Shown piece after piece: positions 9,493 through 16,698 of a stretch of DNA of 64,000 nucleotides. The notes beneath the pieces are model-generated. The model was not told the DNA's origin, ran no database searches, and worked only from the letters and a program-made list of their open reading frames with translations. The DNA is from Cupriavidus necator A5-1 (GTDB taxonomy: Bacteria; Pseudomonadota; Gammaproteobacteria; Burkholderiales; Burkholderiaceae): NCBI RefSeq assembly GCF_000744095.1, contig NZ_JQLI01000001.1, positions 1 to 64,000 of the forward strand, in the 5' to 3' direction. The position numbers were made by a program, and so were the translations under genes. Every line of letters begins with the position of its first letter. Positions within the stretch are counted from its first letter, which is position 1.

Positions 9493-11166
9493 ATGAAACG
9501 CAAAGTATTGGTGTTCCGTAGCAGACGAGCTCTGGCATTCGGCCGCTCTCTCGGCCTTGCCGCATTCGCGACCTGCATGGCATTTCCTGCCCTTGCCGAC
9601 GTCGAGCTCGACGGCCGGAACGCTACCCCTGAATCCATCGTTCGCATCGCTCGCGGCGAGCCTGTCCGCATTTCGCCGGCGGCACGTCAGCGCGTCCGCC
9701 AGGCTCACGACGTCTTGCTGGATGCCGCCCGCGCAGGCAAGCAGATCTATGGGCTGACCGTCGGCGTCGGTCTCAACAAGGACCGGTCCATGGTCGATGC
9801 CAAAGGCGAGCTGACCAATGAAATCGTTGAAGCGTCGCGTCGCTTCAACATCGCCCTGCTGCGCGCGCATAGTGGTGGCGCCGGACCCGACGCGCCGGTT
9901 GTCGATGTCCGCGCCGCGATGGCTGCTCGCCTGAATGCCTTGCTTTCCGGCGGTGGCGGCGTGCAAGAAAATATCGTCGACGCGTACGTTCGCTTCCTGA
10001 ACGAGGGCATTACGCCCGCGATCCCGTCCATCGGCTCCATTGGCGAGGCAGACATCACGATCCTCAGCCATGTCGGCGTGGCTATGCTTGGAGAAGGCGA
10101 CGTGTACTATCAGGGCCGTCGGCAACCGGCGTCCGGCGTTCTTCTGACTGTCGGTATTGCACCGATTCAGCCGTTTGGCAAGGACGGCCTGTCCATCCTC
10201 AGCTCCAACTCCTATGCCTCTGGCCTGGCTTCGCTGGCGCTGGTGGATCTTGCGAATCTGAGCCGGCACTCAAAGCTCGTCTACGCGTTGAGCTTGCAGG
10301 CGCTCAACGGCAATGTCTCGCCGTTCCTGGAAGACTCGCTCGCCCTGCGGCCATTCCCGGAGACAGTCAAAGCCGGGGCGGAATTACGCCGTCTGTTGAG
10401 CGGTTCCAGTCTCTGGAACCAGGATGCGTCCCGCCGTCTGCAGGATCCGCTCAGTTTCCGCACCGGTGTTTTCCTGATTGGCGAACTGGATCGCACACAG
10501 GCGGAATTGCGCGCACTGCTGAACGTGCAGTACAACGCATCGGATGACAACCCGGGGGTGGCAATTGGTGTGAAGCCACGATCGGCCCGATGGCAAGAGC
10601 AGCAAAGCTATCTGCCCAAGGGCGGGGCAGTGCTCCCCACCGCAAACTTTGTGCCGTTGCCTTGGGTACTTGCGTTTGAGCAGACTGCGATTGCGCTAGG
10701 GCATCACTCGCTGGCATCTGCCCAACGCATCGGACGCCTGAACGATCCCAACTTCACGAGCCTTTCGCGGTCCCTCGGCACTGAAAATACGGTCCATGCG
10801 TTCGGTGCCATGGAGAAGCCCGCTATCGCGCTCGCCGCGGAAAACAAGGCGCTGGCGCTACCGGTTTCGATGGATTTTTCGCCATCCTCCGGCAACATTG
10901 AAGATGTCGCGACCAACGCTCCCGCCGTCGTGCAGCGCGTACGCAAGCAGATCGACAACGCCTATGCACTGCTAGCCATTGAAACCGTCCATGCCGCACA
11001 GGCGGCAGAACTGCGACGCCGCAAGGATCCCGGGTTCACGTTGTCGCCCGCCACCCAGGCGCTGGCCGATGCCTTGCGCAAACGCGTGGCCTTTCTCGAG
11101 CAAGACCGTCCCCTGACAGGCGACTACCGGGCGGCGGCCGAAGTGCTGCGAGCCTATATGCCCTGA
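9493..11166 (+). CDS. Secreted aromatic amino acid lyase homologue lacking the MIO triad
   Basis: The 557-residue protein belongs to the HAL/PAL superfamily (histidine or phenylalanine ammonia-lyase fold): YGLTVGVGLN near residue 80 (the loop with the catalytic Tyr), GGGGVQENIVDAY, DDNPGVAIG and FVPLPWVLAFEQTAIALGHH. In true lyases the segment GSVG-ASG-DL supplies Ala-Ser-Gly, which cyclises to the electrophilic MIO group. Here the same place reads SIGSIG-EAD-IT (Glu185-Ala186-Asp187), so MIO cannot form. An N-terminal signal peptide (basic start, LAFGRSLGLAAFATCMAFPALA, cut near residue 36) predicts export, also unusual for HAL. It precedes a porin gene by about 155 bases. Activity, if any, must differ from classical ammonia elimination. 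Confidence 0.85.
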   Translation: MKRKVLVFRSRRALAFGRSLGLAAFATCMAFPALADVELDGRNATPESIVRIARGEPVRISPAARQRVRQAHDVLLDAARAGKQIYGLTVGVGLNKDRSMVDAKGELTNEIVEASRRFNIALLRAHSGGAGPDAPVVDVRAAMAARLNALLSGGGGVQENIVDAYVRFLNEGITPAIPSIGSIGEADITILSHVGVAMLGEGDVYYQGRRQPASGVLLTVGIAPIQPFGKDGLSILSSNSYASGLASLALVDLANLSRHSKLVYALSLQALNGNVSPFLEDSLALRPFPETVKAGAELRRLLSGSSLWNQDASRRLQDPLSFRTGVFLIGELDRTQAELRALLNVQYNASDDNPGVAIGVKPRSARWQEQQSYLPKGGAVLPTANFVPLPWVLAFEQTAIALGHHSLASAQRIGRLNDPNFTSLSRSLGTENTVHAFGAMEKPAIALAAENKALALPVSMDFSPSSGNIEDVATNAPAVVQRVRKQIDNAYALLAIETVHAAQAAELRRRKDPGFTLSPATQALADALRKRVAFLEQDRPLTGDYRAAAEVLRAYMP

Positions 11167-11321
11167 TCTGGCCAGCGGCACAACCAGACTACGCCGCGTG
11201 GCTTCTTCCGCTGATGCGGTGAAGTCACGCCAGGCGAGATGCGGCAGGGCACGGCGCTCTTGCCAGCCCGCTGAACGCCCATTTTCCAAAAATAAAAGGC
11301 TTGTCAAAGGAGGGGAAGCTC

Positions 11322-12404
11322 ATGAAGAAGCAATTCTATGCAGGCATGCTGCTGGCGATGGGGTCCCAGTTGGCTACTGCAGAGTCGTCTGTCACGCTCT
11401 ATGGCGTTGGCGACGTCGGATTTGAGTACCTGACCAATGCCGATGCAGCTGGGAGCAAGCAGCTTCGCATGGCAAGCGGAAACGTTTCGGGCTCGCGCTG
11501 GGGCCTACGCGGGGTTGAGGATCTTGGCGGCGGCAGCAAGGCCGTCTATGCGCTCGAAAGCGGCTTCGATCTGGACACAGGGATGGGCCAGGGTGGTCGG
11601 CTCTTCGGCCGACAGGCTTATGTGGGACTGGAAAACCAGTGGGGACGTGTTACGCTGGGTCGGCAGCAGAATGCGCTCTTTGACCTGTTGATCAACTACG
11701 ATCCGACGGGACTTGCAACTCGGTACTCGGCGTTTATGCTAGACCCCGCCCTGGTTGGCCGTTACGACAATACAGCAAAGTACTCAGGAAAGTTCGGGCC
11801 AATCACCGCAGTGGCACTATACAGCTTTGCACGCGGCACCACCGTGACGAGTGGCACCGGCAGCGCCTTCGCAAGCGAGTCTCCTGGGGACGTCAAGAGC
11901 GATCGCACACTCGGCGGCGGCCTAGAATACGCAGCCGGCTCATTCGGCGCGACGGTGATCTATGACCAGCAACAGGGCACTGCCGGCATCTCCGGACAGA
12001 ATTCCGGCCAGGCTGACCGGCGCCTTGCGGCGGCCGGCAACTACATGCTGGGACAGTCGACGATATCCGTGGGCTACCGTTGGTTCAGGGGGGACGTCGG
12101 CGTTGCCCCGGGCGGTCAGGCGCGCCGCAATGATATCTATTGGCTCGGCTACCGCCTGCAAGTGTCGCCAGCAGTGGGTCTCGCAGCGGCAGGCTATTAC
12201 TTCAATGACAGGAACTCCGGGCAGGATCCATGGAGCCTCGTGGCGTCGGTCAACTATGCCTTGTCCAAAAGAACCGACGCATTCCTAACCGTGGGCTATG
12301 CGCACAACAAGGACAATTCACGCCTTGGGTTGAATGGATTTGGCACGGTGACCACAGGGCAAAGCCAGACAGGGGTCACCATTAATCTCCGACACAAGTT
12401 TTGA
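11322..12404 (+). CDS. Gram-negative porin (Burkholderia OmpC type)
   Basis: A 360-residue trimeric outer-membrane porin for small solutes. ATG 11322 follows a strong AGGAGGGG ribosome site; an in-frame TTG at 11301 lies before that site and is not used. A signal peptide (MKKQFYAGMLLAMGSQLATA) is followed by SSVTLYGVGDVGFEYLT, the usual first beta-strand; the core has SGSRWGLRGVEDLGGG and GRQAYVGLENQWGRVTLGRQ, and the C-terminus ends in INLRHKF with the terminal Phe recognised by the BAM machinery. Typical partner of Bug/TctC catabolic clusters in Burkholderiales. Intact. Confidence 0.93.
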   Translation: MKKQFYAGMLLAMGSQLATAESSVTLYGVGDVGFEYLTNADAAGSKQLRMASGNVSGSRWGLRGVEDLGGGSKAVYALESGFDLDTGMGQGGRLFGRQAYVGLENQWGRVTLGRQQNALFDLLINYDPTGLATRYSAFMLDPALVGRYDNTAKYSGKFGPITAVALYSFARGTTVTSGTGSAFASESPGDVKSDRTLGGGLEYAAGSFGATVIYDQQQGTAGISGQNSGQADRRLAAAGNYMLGQSTISVGYRWFRGDVGVAPGGQARRNDIYWLGYRLQVSPAVGLAAAGYYFNDRNSGQDPWSLVASVNYALSKRTDAFLTVGYAHNKDNSRLGLNGFGTVTTGQSQTGVTINLRHKF

Positions 12405-12820
12405 TTGGGGCCAGCGGTAAGTACGGCTATCTGTTCGAACCAGCCGCTCCTTTCGGAGCGGTCGGATGTCTCAGAAGGGTCCGGTACCGCCGGCCGCCCT
12501 TCGATCGCGACCCTCCCTTGGCGGCCATCCACGGAGGCTCGCCAACCACTTCCCGTAGAAACTCGAACGTCGGCGTCGACCAGCTTACGGACCTTCGCTC
12601 GAAATACATCCGACTAGGTCCGCTAGTCGGGCTGGTTCACGCCCAAATCCTCGCGGCTTTCGGGCTGTTACGCACTGGTAATGGCGCTGTCGCGGGCGCC
12701 GTAATGTTCGATGACTTGCACGATGATCTTTAGCGTCTCCTCCAGATGATGGACGGTCTGGCGCTTTGCGACTTCCACATCTCGTCAAACTCGGCTGCTC
12801 TCTCGTCTGCTGGAACATCT
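12405..12820. other. Stretch without a recognisable gene
   Basis: About 415 bases between the porin and the next minus-strand gene. Short open frames exist on both strands (for example a 60-codon minus frame at 12427-12609 with FLREVVGEPPWMAAKGGSRS) but none has a ribosome site or a family I recognise. The stretch may be eroded coding sequence. Confidence 0.5.
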
Positions 12821-13324
12821 TCAGGCGCGCTGAGCAGTCTCTTTGAAACGATCTCTCAGCAGCCAAAGGTAACCGGCTGCAAGCCTGCTGGCGTCGGAGT
12901 TGTGTGAGCAATGCTCGGCCAGTGCCGCGTCCGGATTGACCTCGCCGCCAAGCGTGACAATGCCAGCTCGTAGGTGAAGGATCATCTCCTGGGGCAGGAT
13001 AACGAGGAGACGGGCAAGAGGTTGTCTCGGTAGGCCGTCGCACAACAATACTGTCAGGCGAGGGTCCGCGGCGCGCTCCCATGCGTCCATCGCCTCACGC
13101 GGGCAAACTATCGGCCCGGCCGCCACCAACCAGATGTCGTCCCCATCCTCCCCGAATAGCACTGTCACGGATCCTATGGGATTACCGTCGGCCTGATGCA
13201 GGCCGACCGCAGCGATGCGTGTCTCGGCAAGCGCCGTGGGGCGCGGGATCGCTTCGGTCGGCTCAACGACCAGCGTCAGCCCCGTAAGCGGGGAGAAGTA
13301 GGCGAACTGCGGCATACCGGTCAC
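12821..13324 (-). CDS. Hypothetical protein, about 167 aa
   Basis: Unrecognised. The start ATG (13324) overlaps the stop of the upstream minus-strand gene (13321) by four bases, so the two are translationally coupled; an alternative ATG lies three codons in (MPQFAYF). The protein alternates hydrophobic strands (LTLVVEPTEAI, SVTVLFGEDGDDIWLVAAG, ARLLVILPQEMILHL) and looks like a small soluble alpha/beta protein. No signal peptide is seen. Confidence 0.7.
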   Translation of the reverse strand: MTGMPQFAYFSPLTGLTLVVEPTEAIPRPTALAETRIAAVGLHQADGNPIGSVTVLFGEDGDDIWLVAAGPIVCPREAMDAWERAADPRLTVLLCDGLPRQPLARLLVILPQEMILHLRAGIVTLGGEVNPDAALAEHCSHNSDASRLAAGYLWLLRDRFKETAQRA

Positions 13325-13680
13325 TCAGATATCGGACCGCGCCACGCGACCCATGCCGCGCAACCGGTGATGGCTACAGCATCGAGCGTGGCCGCATTCG
13401 GAGTCGGCATTGCCATAGCCGTCGCCGTAGCAACGGCTCCGGCCAGAATAAGGGAGATGCCCATAATGGTCAGATAGCCAAGGTCAACCCGACGTCCGAC
13501 TTGGGGATGGTCCTCGTCGGGCACCTCTGGCGCAGGAGCAACCGGTGCAGGCAGAGCGACATGGTGCTCTGGCCCCTTCGTGGCGGCGATCTCGAACATG
13601 GTGTCAGCCTCGGCCTGGGCAAGAGCCTCGATGCGGTCGAAATAGGCGTAAGCGGTCCTGCTTGCAGAGTGGAGTTCCAT
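13321..13680 (-). CDS. Hypothetical small inner-membrane protein, 119 aa
   Basis: Unrecognised. The N-terminal 60 residues are soluble, with a helix (AYAYFDRIEALAQAEADTMFEI) and a Pro/Ala-rich linker. Two hydrophobic segments follow, YLTIMGISLILAGAVATATA and TLDAVAITGCAAWVAW, predicting a hairpin in the membrane with both termini inside. It is the first gene of a two-gene minus-strand operon divergent from the partition locus, with a TATAAT box about 48 bases upstream. Confidence 0.7.
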   Translation of the reverse strand: MELHSASRTAYAYFDRIEALAQAEADTMFEIAATKGPEHHVALPAPVAPAPEVPDEDHPQVGRRVDLGYLTIMGISLILAGAVATATAMAMPTPNAATLDAVAITGCAAWVAWRGPISE

Positions 13681-13724
13681 AGAGATGTCTTATCGACACG
13701 ACGAGTTCCGACTAAAGCCATCCG

Positions 13725-13748
13725 ATTATATTTCGGCGCAAGTTGACA
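13725..13748 (-). promoter_or_regulatory. Divergent promoter region with ATTATATTTCGGCG motif
   Basis: On the minus strand TATAAT is read from 13730 to 13725, inside CGCCGAAATATAAT, giving a -10 for the membrane-protein operon; a weak TTGTGT lies about 15 bases further up. On the plus strand TTGACA occurs at 13743-13748, a good -35 for transcription through the iterons into parM, though its -10 is poor. The TATTTCGGCG core is shared with three other intergenic sites in the window. Confidence 0.5.
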
Positions 13749-13790
13749 CAACGAAATAAAAAGAGGCAGAATCGCACCCGTAATTCGGAG

Positions 13791-13850
13791 CGCGCTTGAA
13801 CGCGCGTAGACGCGCTTGAAGGCGCTTTAAGGCGCTAGGACGCGCTTGGG
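13791..13850 (+). repeat. parC: Six tandem 10-bp iterons, putative parC centromere
   Basis: Six consecutive 10-base units follow each other without gaps: CGCGCTTGAA, CGCGCGTAGA, CGCGCTTGAA, GGCGCTTTAA, GGCGCTAGGA, CGCGCTTGGG. The consensus is CGCGCTTGAA. A 10-base period puts each unit on the same face of the helix, as in ParR-binding parC sites of type II partition loci. It lies 73 bases before the ParM-like gene. The assignment as centromere is by position and family knowledge. Confidence 0.7.
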
Positions 13851-13922
13851 TGGCACGGTTCGGCGGTCACTGGCGGGCGGGTGCCCGCCAGCGCTGCCAT
13901 CAAATCAGATCTCGAGGAAATC

Positions 13923-14999
13923 ATGGCGAGCAACCAATTCAATGACGTAGGCGGCGGCGTACATCCGGTCGGTGTGGACGACGGTCACTTTGGTATCAAG
14001 GTTGTCGCTGGGCCTGGCCGCTCTTTCGTCATGCCGGCCCGCGCCTGGGCAGGGAAGCTGTTGACGGCGCAGTTCCATGACAGTCAGGCCCCCGACAATG
14101 TCTACGAAACGGCGGACGGCGAGTTTGTTACCATCACAGCGAGCGACGTGGCGGCACCCGCAGTTGATACCCGATCGGCGGATTACCCGACCTCGAGCGT
14201 GAACCGCGCCCTGGTGGCGCATGCGCTGATCGAAGCCGGCGCGGCCGGCCACCAGGTGTCTATCGTCACCGGCCTGCCGGTCGACCGGTTCTACCTGCGA
14301 GGAAGCAAGAACGTTGAGCTGATCGAGGCAAAGAAAAGCAGTCTGCTGCGGCCCCTCGCTCGTCCGGCGGGAGCCGAAGGTCTGGCGCCGCTTGCTACGG
14401 TGGTGGACCACGCAGTGATCTCCGAAGCGGTGGCTGCGTTCCTGGACGCTCAGCTCGACTTCGATGGCAACGAGGATCCGGAGTTCAGCGAGATCTCAGA
14501 GGTCATGCCGGTGGCGGTTGTGGACGTCGGGGGCAAGACTACGGACATCGCTGTCGTCCGGGAGGGCGGGGCTGGGCTCTATTCGGAGAAGTCCGGCACA
14601 GCAGAGGTTGGCGCGCTCTACCTCTATGACCAACTCGACCGCCGCCTTCGCGAGGCCTTCCAGCTGAAGGAAGAGGTTCCCTTTGCCTATCGCAAGCGTG
14701 CAATTGAGACCGGCACCTACATGCTGTACGGGAAGAAGCACGACGTCAGCGAAATGGTGAGCGACGCACTGGATGACTTCGCGGTGCAGGTTGGCCACGA
14801 GGTTTCGAAGCGCCTGAAAGATGCCAGCATCTTCGGTCGTACCCTCTTCGTCGGAGGTGGGGCACGACTGCTTGCCAGCCGTCGCGCCCAGGTCTTCCCG
14901 GGCGTTCCCGCCGAGGGCATCTGGATCCCCGACGAGCCCGAATTCGCCAACGCGCGCGGCATGTACAAAGCCGCCTACGCAAGCCTCTTCCAACGGTGA
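13923..14999 (+). CDS. parM: ParM/StbA-like actin-type plasmid partition ATPase
   Basis: The 358-residue protein has the actin-fold nucleotide motifs of ParM/Alp proteins: phosphate-1 VDDGHFGIKVV near the N-terminus, phosphate-2 VAVVDVGGKTTDIAVV (about residue 200), connect region YLYDQLDRRL and the adenosine loop LFVGGGARLL. Such filaments push plasmid copies apart when capped by ParR bound to parC. ATG 13923 follows GAGGA; earlier in-frame starts have no ribosome site and fall close to the iterons. It overlaps the adaptor gene by four bases (GTGA), and its neighbours complete a type II partition locus. Confidence 0.88.
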   Translation: MASNQFNDVGGGVHPVGVDDGHFGIKVVAGPGRSFVMPARAWAGKLLTAQFHDSQAPDNVYETADGEFVTITASDVAAPAVDTRSADYPTSSVNRALVAHALIEAGAAGHQVSIVTGLPVDRFYLRGSKNVELIEAKKSSLLRPLARPAGAEGLAPLATVVDHAVISEAVAAFLDAQLDFDGNEDPEFSEISEVMPVAVVDVGGKTTDIAVVREGGAGLYSEKSGTAEVGALYLYDQLDRRLREAFQLKEEVPFAYRKRAIETGTYMLYGKKHDVSEMVSDALDDFAVQVGHEVSKRLKDASIFGRTLFVGGGARLLASRRAQVFPGVPAEGIWIPDEPEFANARGMYKAAYASLFQR

Positions 15000-15490
15000 G
15001 CGCCGTGCCGGACATTCGCCTCAACTTCACGATCAGCCTCGAAGAGCATCCCGAACTGGCTTACCTCAAGGCCGGCGCCGGCCGCCGCGGTGGCCGCAGT
15101 ACCGAGGTGATTCGGCTTCTGAAGCTCGGCGCGAAGGCGGACATGGCGCTGCGGGCGATCGAGGAGGACCGGTTGACCAAGGCCGCCAGGGAAGGCTTGC
15201 TTGCCGAGGGCTCACCCCTGAGGCATCGCAATGGCGGGGCAGCTCTGGCTAGACAGACTGCGGCGCCGGTCGCGTCAGCTCCGCCGGCGCCGGCTGCGGC
15301 GAGCCCTCATGCGCCGGCGGGCACCGCCTATCCAGTGGATGAGCCACATCAATTGCCGACTGCGGGTGCGCTGCCGACCCAAGCAGATCCGCACGTTTCG
15401 CGGGGCGGGTTTGCTGCGAACGCGGAAAGGACCCAACCCGGGGCGCCGCGGCGTAGCGGGAAATCCAAGGCGTCAGCATTCATGGGCTGA
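14996..15490 (+). CDS. ParR/StbB-like partition adaptor (RHH protein)
   Basis: GTG 14996 overlaps the parM stop. The first 60 residues (IRLNFTISLEEHPELAYLKA, then GGRSTEVIRLLKLGAKADMAL) fit a ribbon-helix-helix DNA-binding domain as in ParR and StbB. The remaining 100 residues are a Pro/Ala/Gly-rich tail that in the family would contact ParM filaments. No strong sequence identity can be claimed; the call rests on the fold pattern, size (164 aa) and the parC-parM-parR order. Confidence 0.7.
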   Translation: MSAVPDIRLNFTISLEEHPELAYLKAGAGRRGGRSTEVIRLLKLGAKADMALRAIEEDRLTKAAREGLLAEGSPLRHRNGGAALARQTAAPVASAPPAPAAASPHAPAGTAYPVDEPHQLPTAGALPTQADPHVSRGGFAANAERTQPGAPRRSGKSKASAFMG

Positions 15491-15518
15491 CGGACTAGAA
15501 CTTCGGAGAGCAATACAA

Positions 15519-15770
15519 ATGAAGACCCTCATGGAGATTGCGCAGGCGGATCGGTACGACCTAGGTCCCGACGACCTGGTCATTCGAAATGCGATGGCCG
15601 ACTTGGCGGTATGGCTTCGCCAGAAGCTTGGTTGCCTGACGGCCGTGGCGTCCGGTAGCCGAATCGTGGCGGTGTCGCCGGAACTGAAGGCCGCACTGCT
15701 TGCGCTTGAGCACGGCGGCGAAGCGGGGCAGGCCGCCGTGGCCGCCGTACCTACGGTGAACGAAGAGTAA
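15519..15770 (+). CDS. Hypothetical small protein, 83 aa
   Basis: Unrecognised. ATG 15519 follows CGGAGAG, 28 bases after the partition adaptor. The protein starts with a helix (KTLMEIAQADRYDLGPDDL), has a second helix AMADLAVWLRQKL, and ends in an Ala/Gly-rich helix-prone tail. It has no membrane segment. Probably cotranscribed with parMR; its role is unknown. Confidence 0.65.
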   Translation: MKTLMEIAQADRYDLGPDDLVIRNAMADLAVWLRQKLGCLTAVASGSRIVAVSPELKAALLALEHGGEAGQAAVAAVPTVNEE

Positions 15771-15807
15771 GGGTCTGGACCAAGTCTTCCCCGCATCCCC
15801 ACAAGTT

Positions 15808-16110
15808 ATGGCGTTTTCTACCCCTGGTCCTTTCCGGGTTGACGAGTCCGAGTGGAAGGCGGCTGTTGATGCCGCTCGCGCCGCTTGGCTGGCCAAGTGG
15901 CCCAATCATTGCCGGCGTTGCCACGGTGACCCTGGGGAGTACAACCCCGCTGCTGACAGGCTGGAAGGGGTGTGCCCGGAGCGCACGCCCACCGGAGCGT
16001 GCCCGCGTTGTGGATCGAAGATGGCGCCACCGTGCGCCGTCTGCGCGGACTGCCAGTGGAAGCGCGACGGGGACCGGGACTGGGACGAGAACAACAACCA
16101 CTGCCCATAG
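15808..16110 (+). CDS. Small cysteine-rich zinc-binding protein, 100 aa
   Basis: Unrecognised protein with paired cysteines arranged like zinc ribbons: C-R-R-C at about residue 35, then C-P-R-C near residue 67 and C-A-V-C-A-D-C near residue 76. The N-terminus has a Trp-rich helix (DESEWKAAVDAARAAWLAKW). The ribosome site ahead of ATG 15808 is weak. It ends 30 bases before the TraH-like lipoprotein gene. Confidence 0.65.
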   Translation: MAFSTPGPFRVDESEWKAAVDAARAAWLAKWPNHCRRCHGDPGEYNPAADRLEGVCPERTPTGACPRCGSKMAPPCAVCADCQWKRDGDRDWDENNNHCP

Positions 16111-16139
16111 TGAATTTCTCAACTGAAGCGGAAAAAGTG

Positions 16140-16598
16140 ATGATTCGAGCGAACGCTGCGCACGTACGCAGCCTGATCCTCGTCGGTGCGATCGGCGTAG
16201 TAGCTGCCCTCGCAGGCTGCGCTGCCGCCCCCGGCAGCTCTGGCGCCACCGAAGCAGAAAAGGCGATCAGCGCGCAGATTGATAGCGCAATTTCTCAAGT
16301 CAAGGACCTGCCGGGCTGGAGTGTGGCAGCTGATGCCGCGCCGCAGCCGGCCGCGTTGGGTGGCAAGTACCTCTCCGGCTCGTTTCAGGGCGACGCGGCG
16401 CAGCTGCTGAGTGTTTTGGCGCGATCGAGGGGCATGAGGTTCCAGGTAACCGGCCCAAACCCCCGGCTTCCGCTGTTTGTCTTTGTTGACGCCCAGGGAA
16501 TGACGTTCGAGGACCTGTTGCGTGATGTCGACAAGCAGTTTGGTCAGCGCGCTAACGTGGTCTTGGGCAACGATCTGATCGAGATCCGGTACCGGTAA
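16140..16598 (+). CDS. traH: TraH/DotD-like type IVB secretion lipoprotein
   Basis: A 152-residue outer-membrane lipoprotein: basic start, hydrophobic stretch LILVGAIGVVAALAGC with a lipobox Cys near residue 27, then a coiled segment (EKAISAQIDSAISQVKDL) and a C-terminal N0-like domain (YLSGSFQGDAAQLLSVLARS, TFEDLLRDVDKQFG). In Dot/Icm and IncI systems DotD/TraH helps DotC seat the DotH ring in the outer membrane. It is followed by TraI, TraJ and TraK homologues in the same order as R64. ATG 16140 puts the lipobox at the right distance. Confidence 0.8.
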   Translation: MIRANAAHVRSLILVGAIGVVAALAGCAAAPGSSGATEAEKAISAQIDSAISQVKDLPGWSVAADAAPQPAALGGKYLSGSFQGDAAQLLSVLARSRGMRFQVTGPNPRLPLFVFVDAQGMTFEDLLRDVDKQFGQRANVVLGNDLIEIRYR

Positions 16599-16616
16599 GC
16601 AGTTTCGTCCGCTGCT

Positions 16617-16642
16617 TTAAAATTCGTCGCAGTATTACAATA
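16617..16642 (+). promoter_or_regulatory. Putative promoter with TTAAAATTCGTCGC element
   Basis: The 100-base gap between the TraH- and TraI-like genes carries TTAAAATTCGTCGC (16617-16630), a variant of the TATTTCGGCG element, followed by TACAAT (16636-16641) as a possible -10. The gap is large for this tightly packed block, which supports a secondary promoter, but no clear -35 is seen. Confidence 0.35.
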
Positions 16643-16698
16643 CGAAAAATGATTGGCGGATGGCCGCCTTTCTCTCTGCTACGCAAGGAATGGTATAT

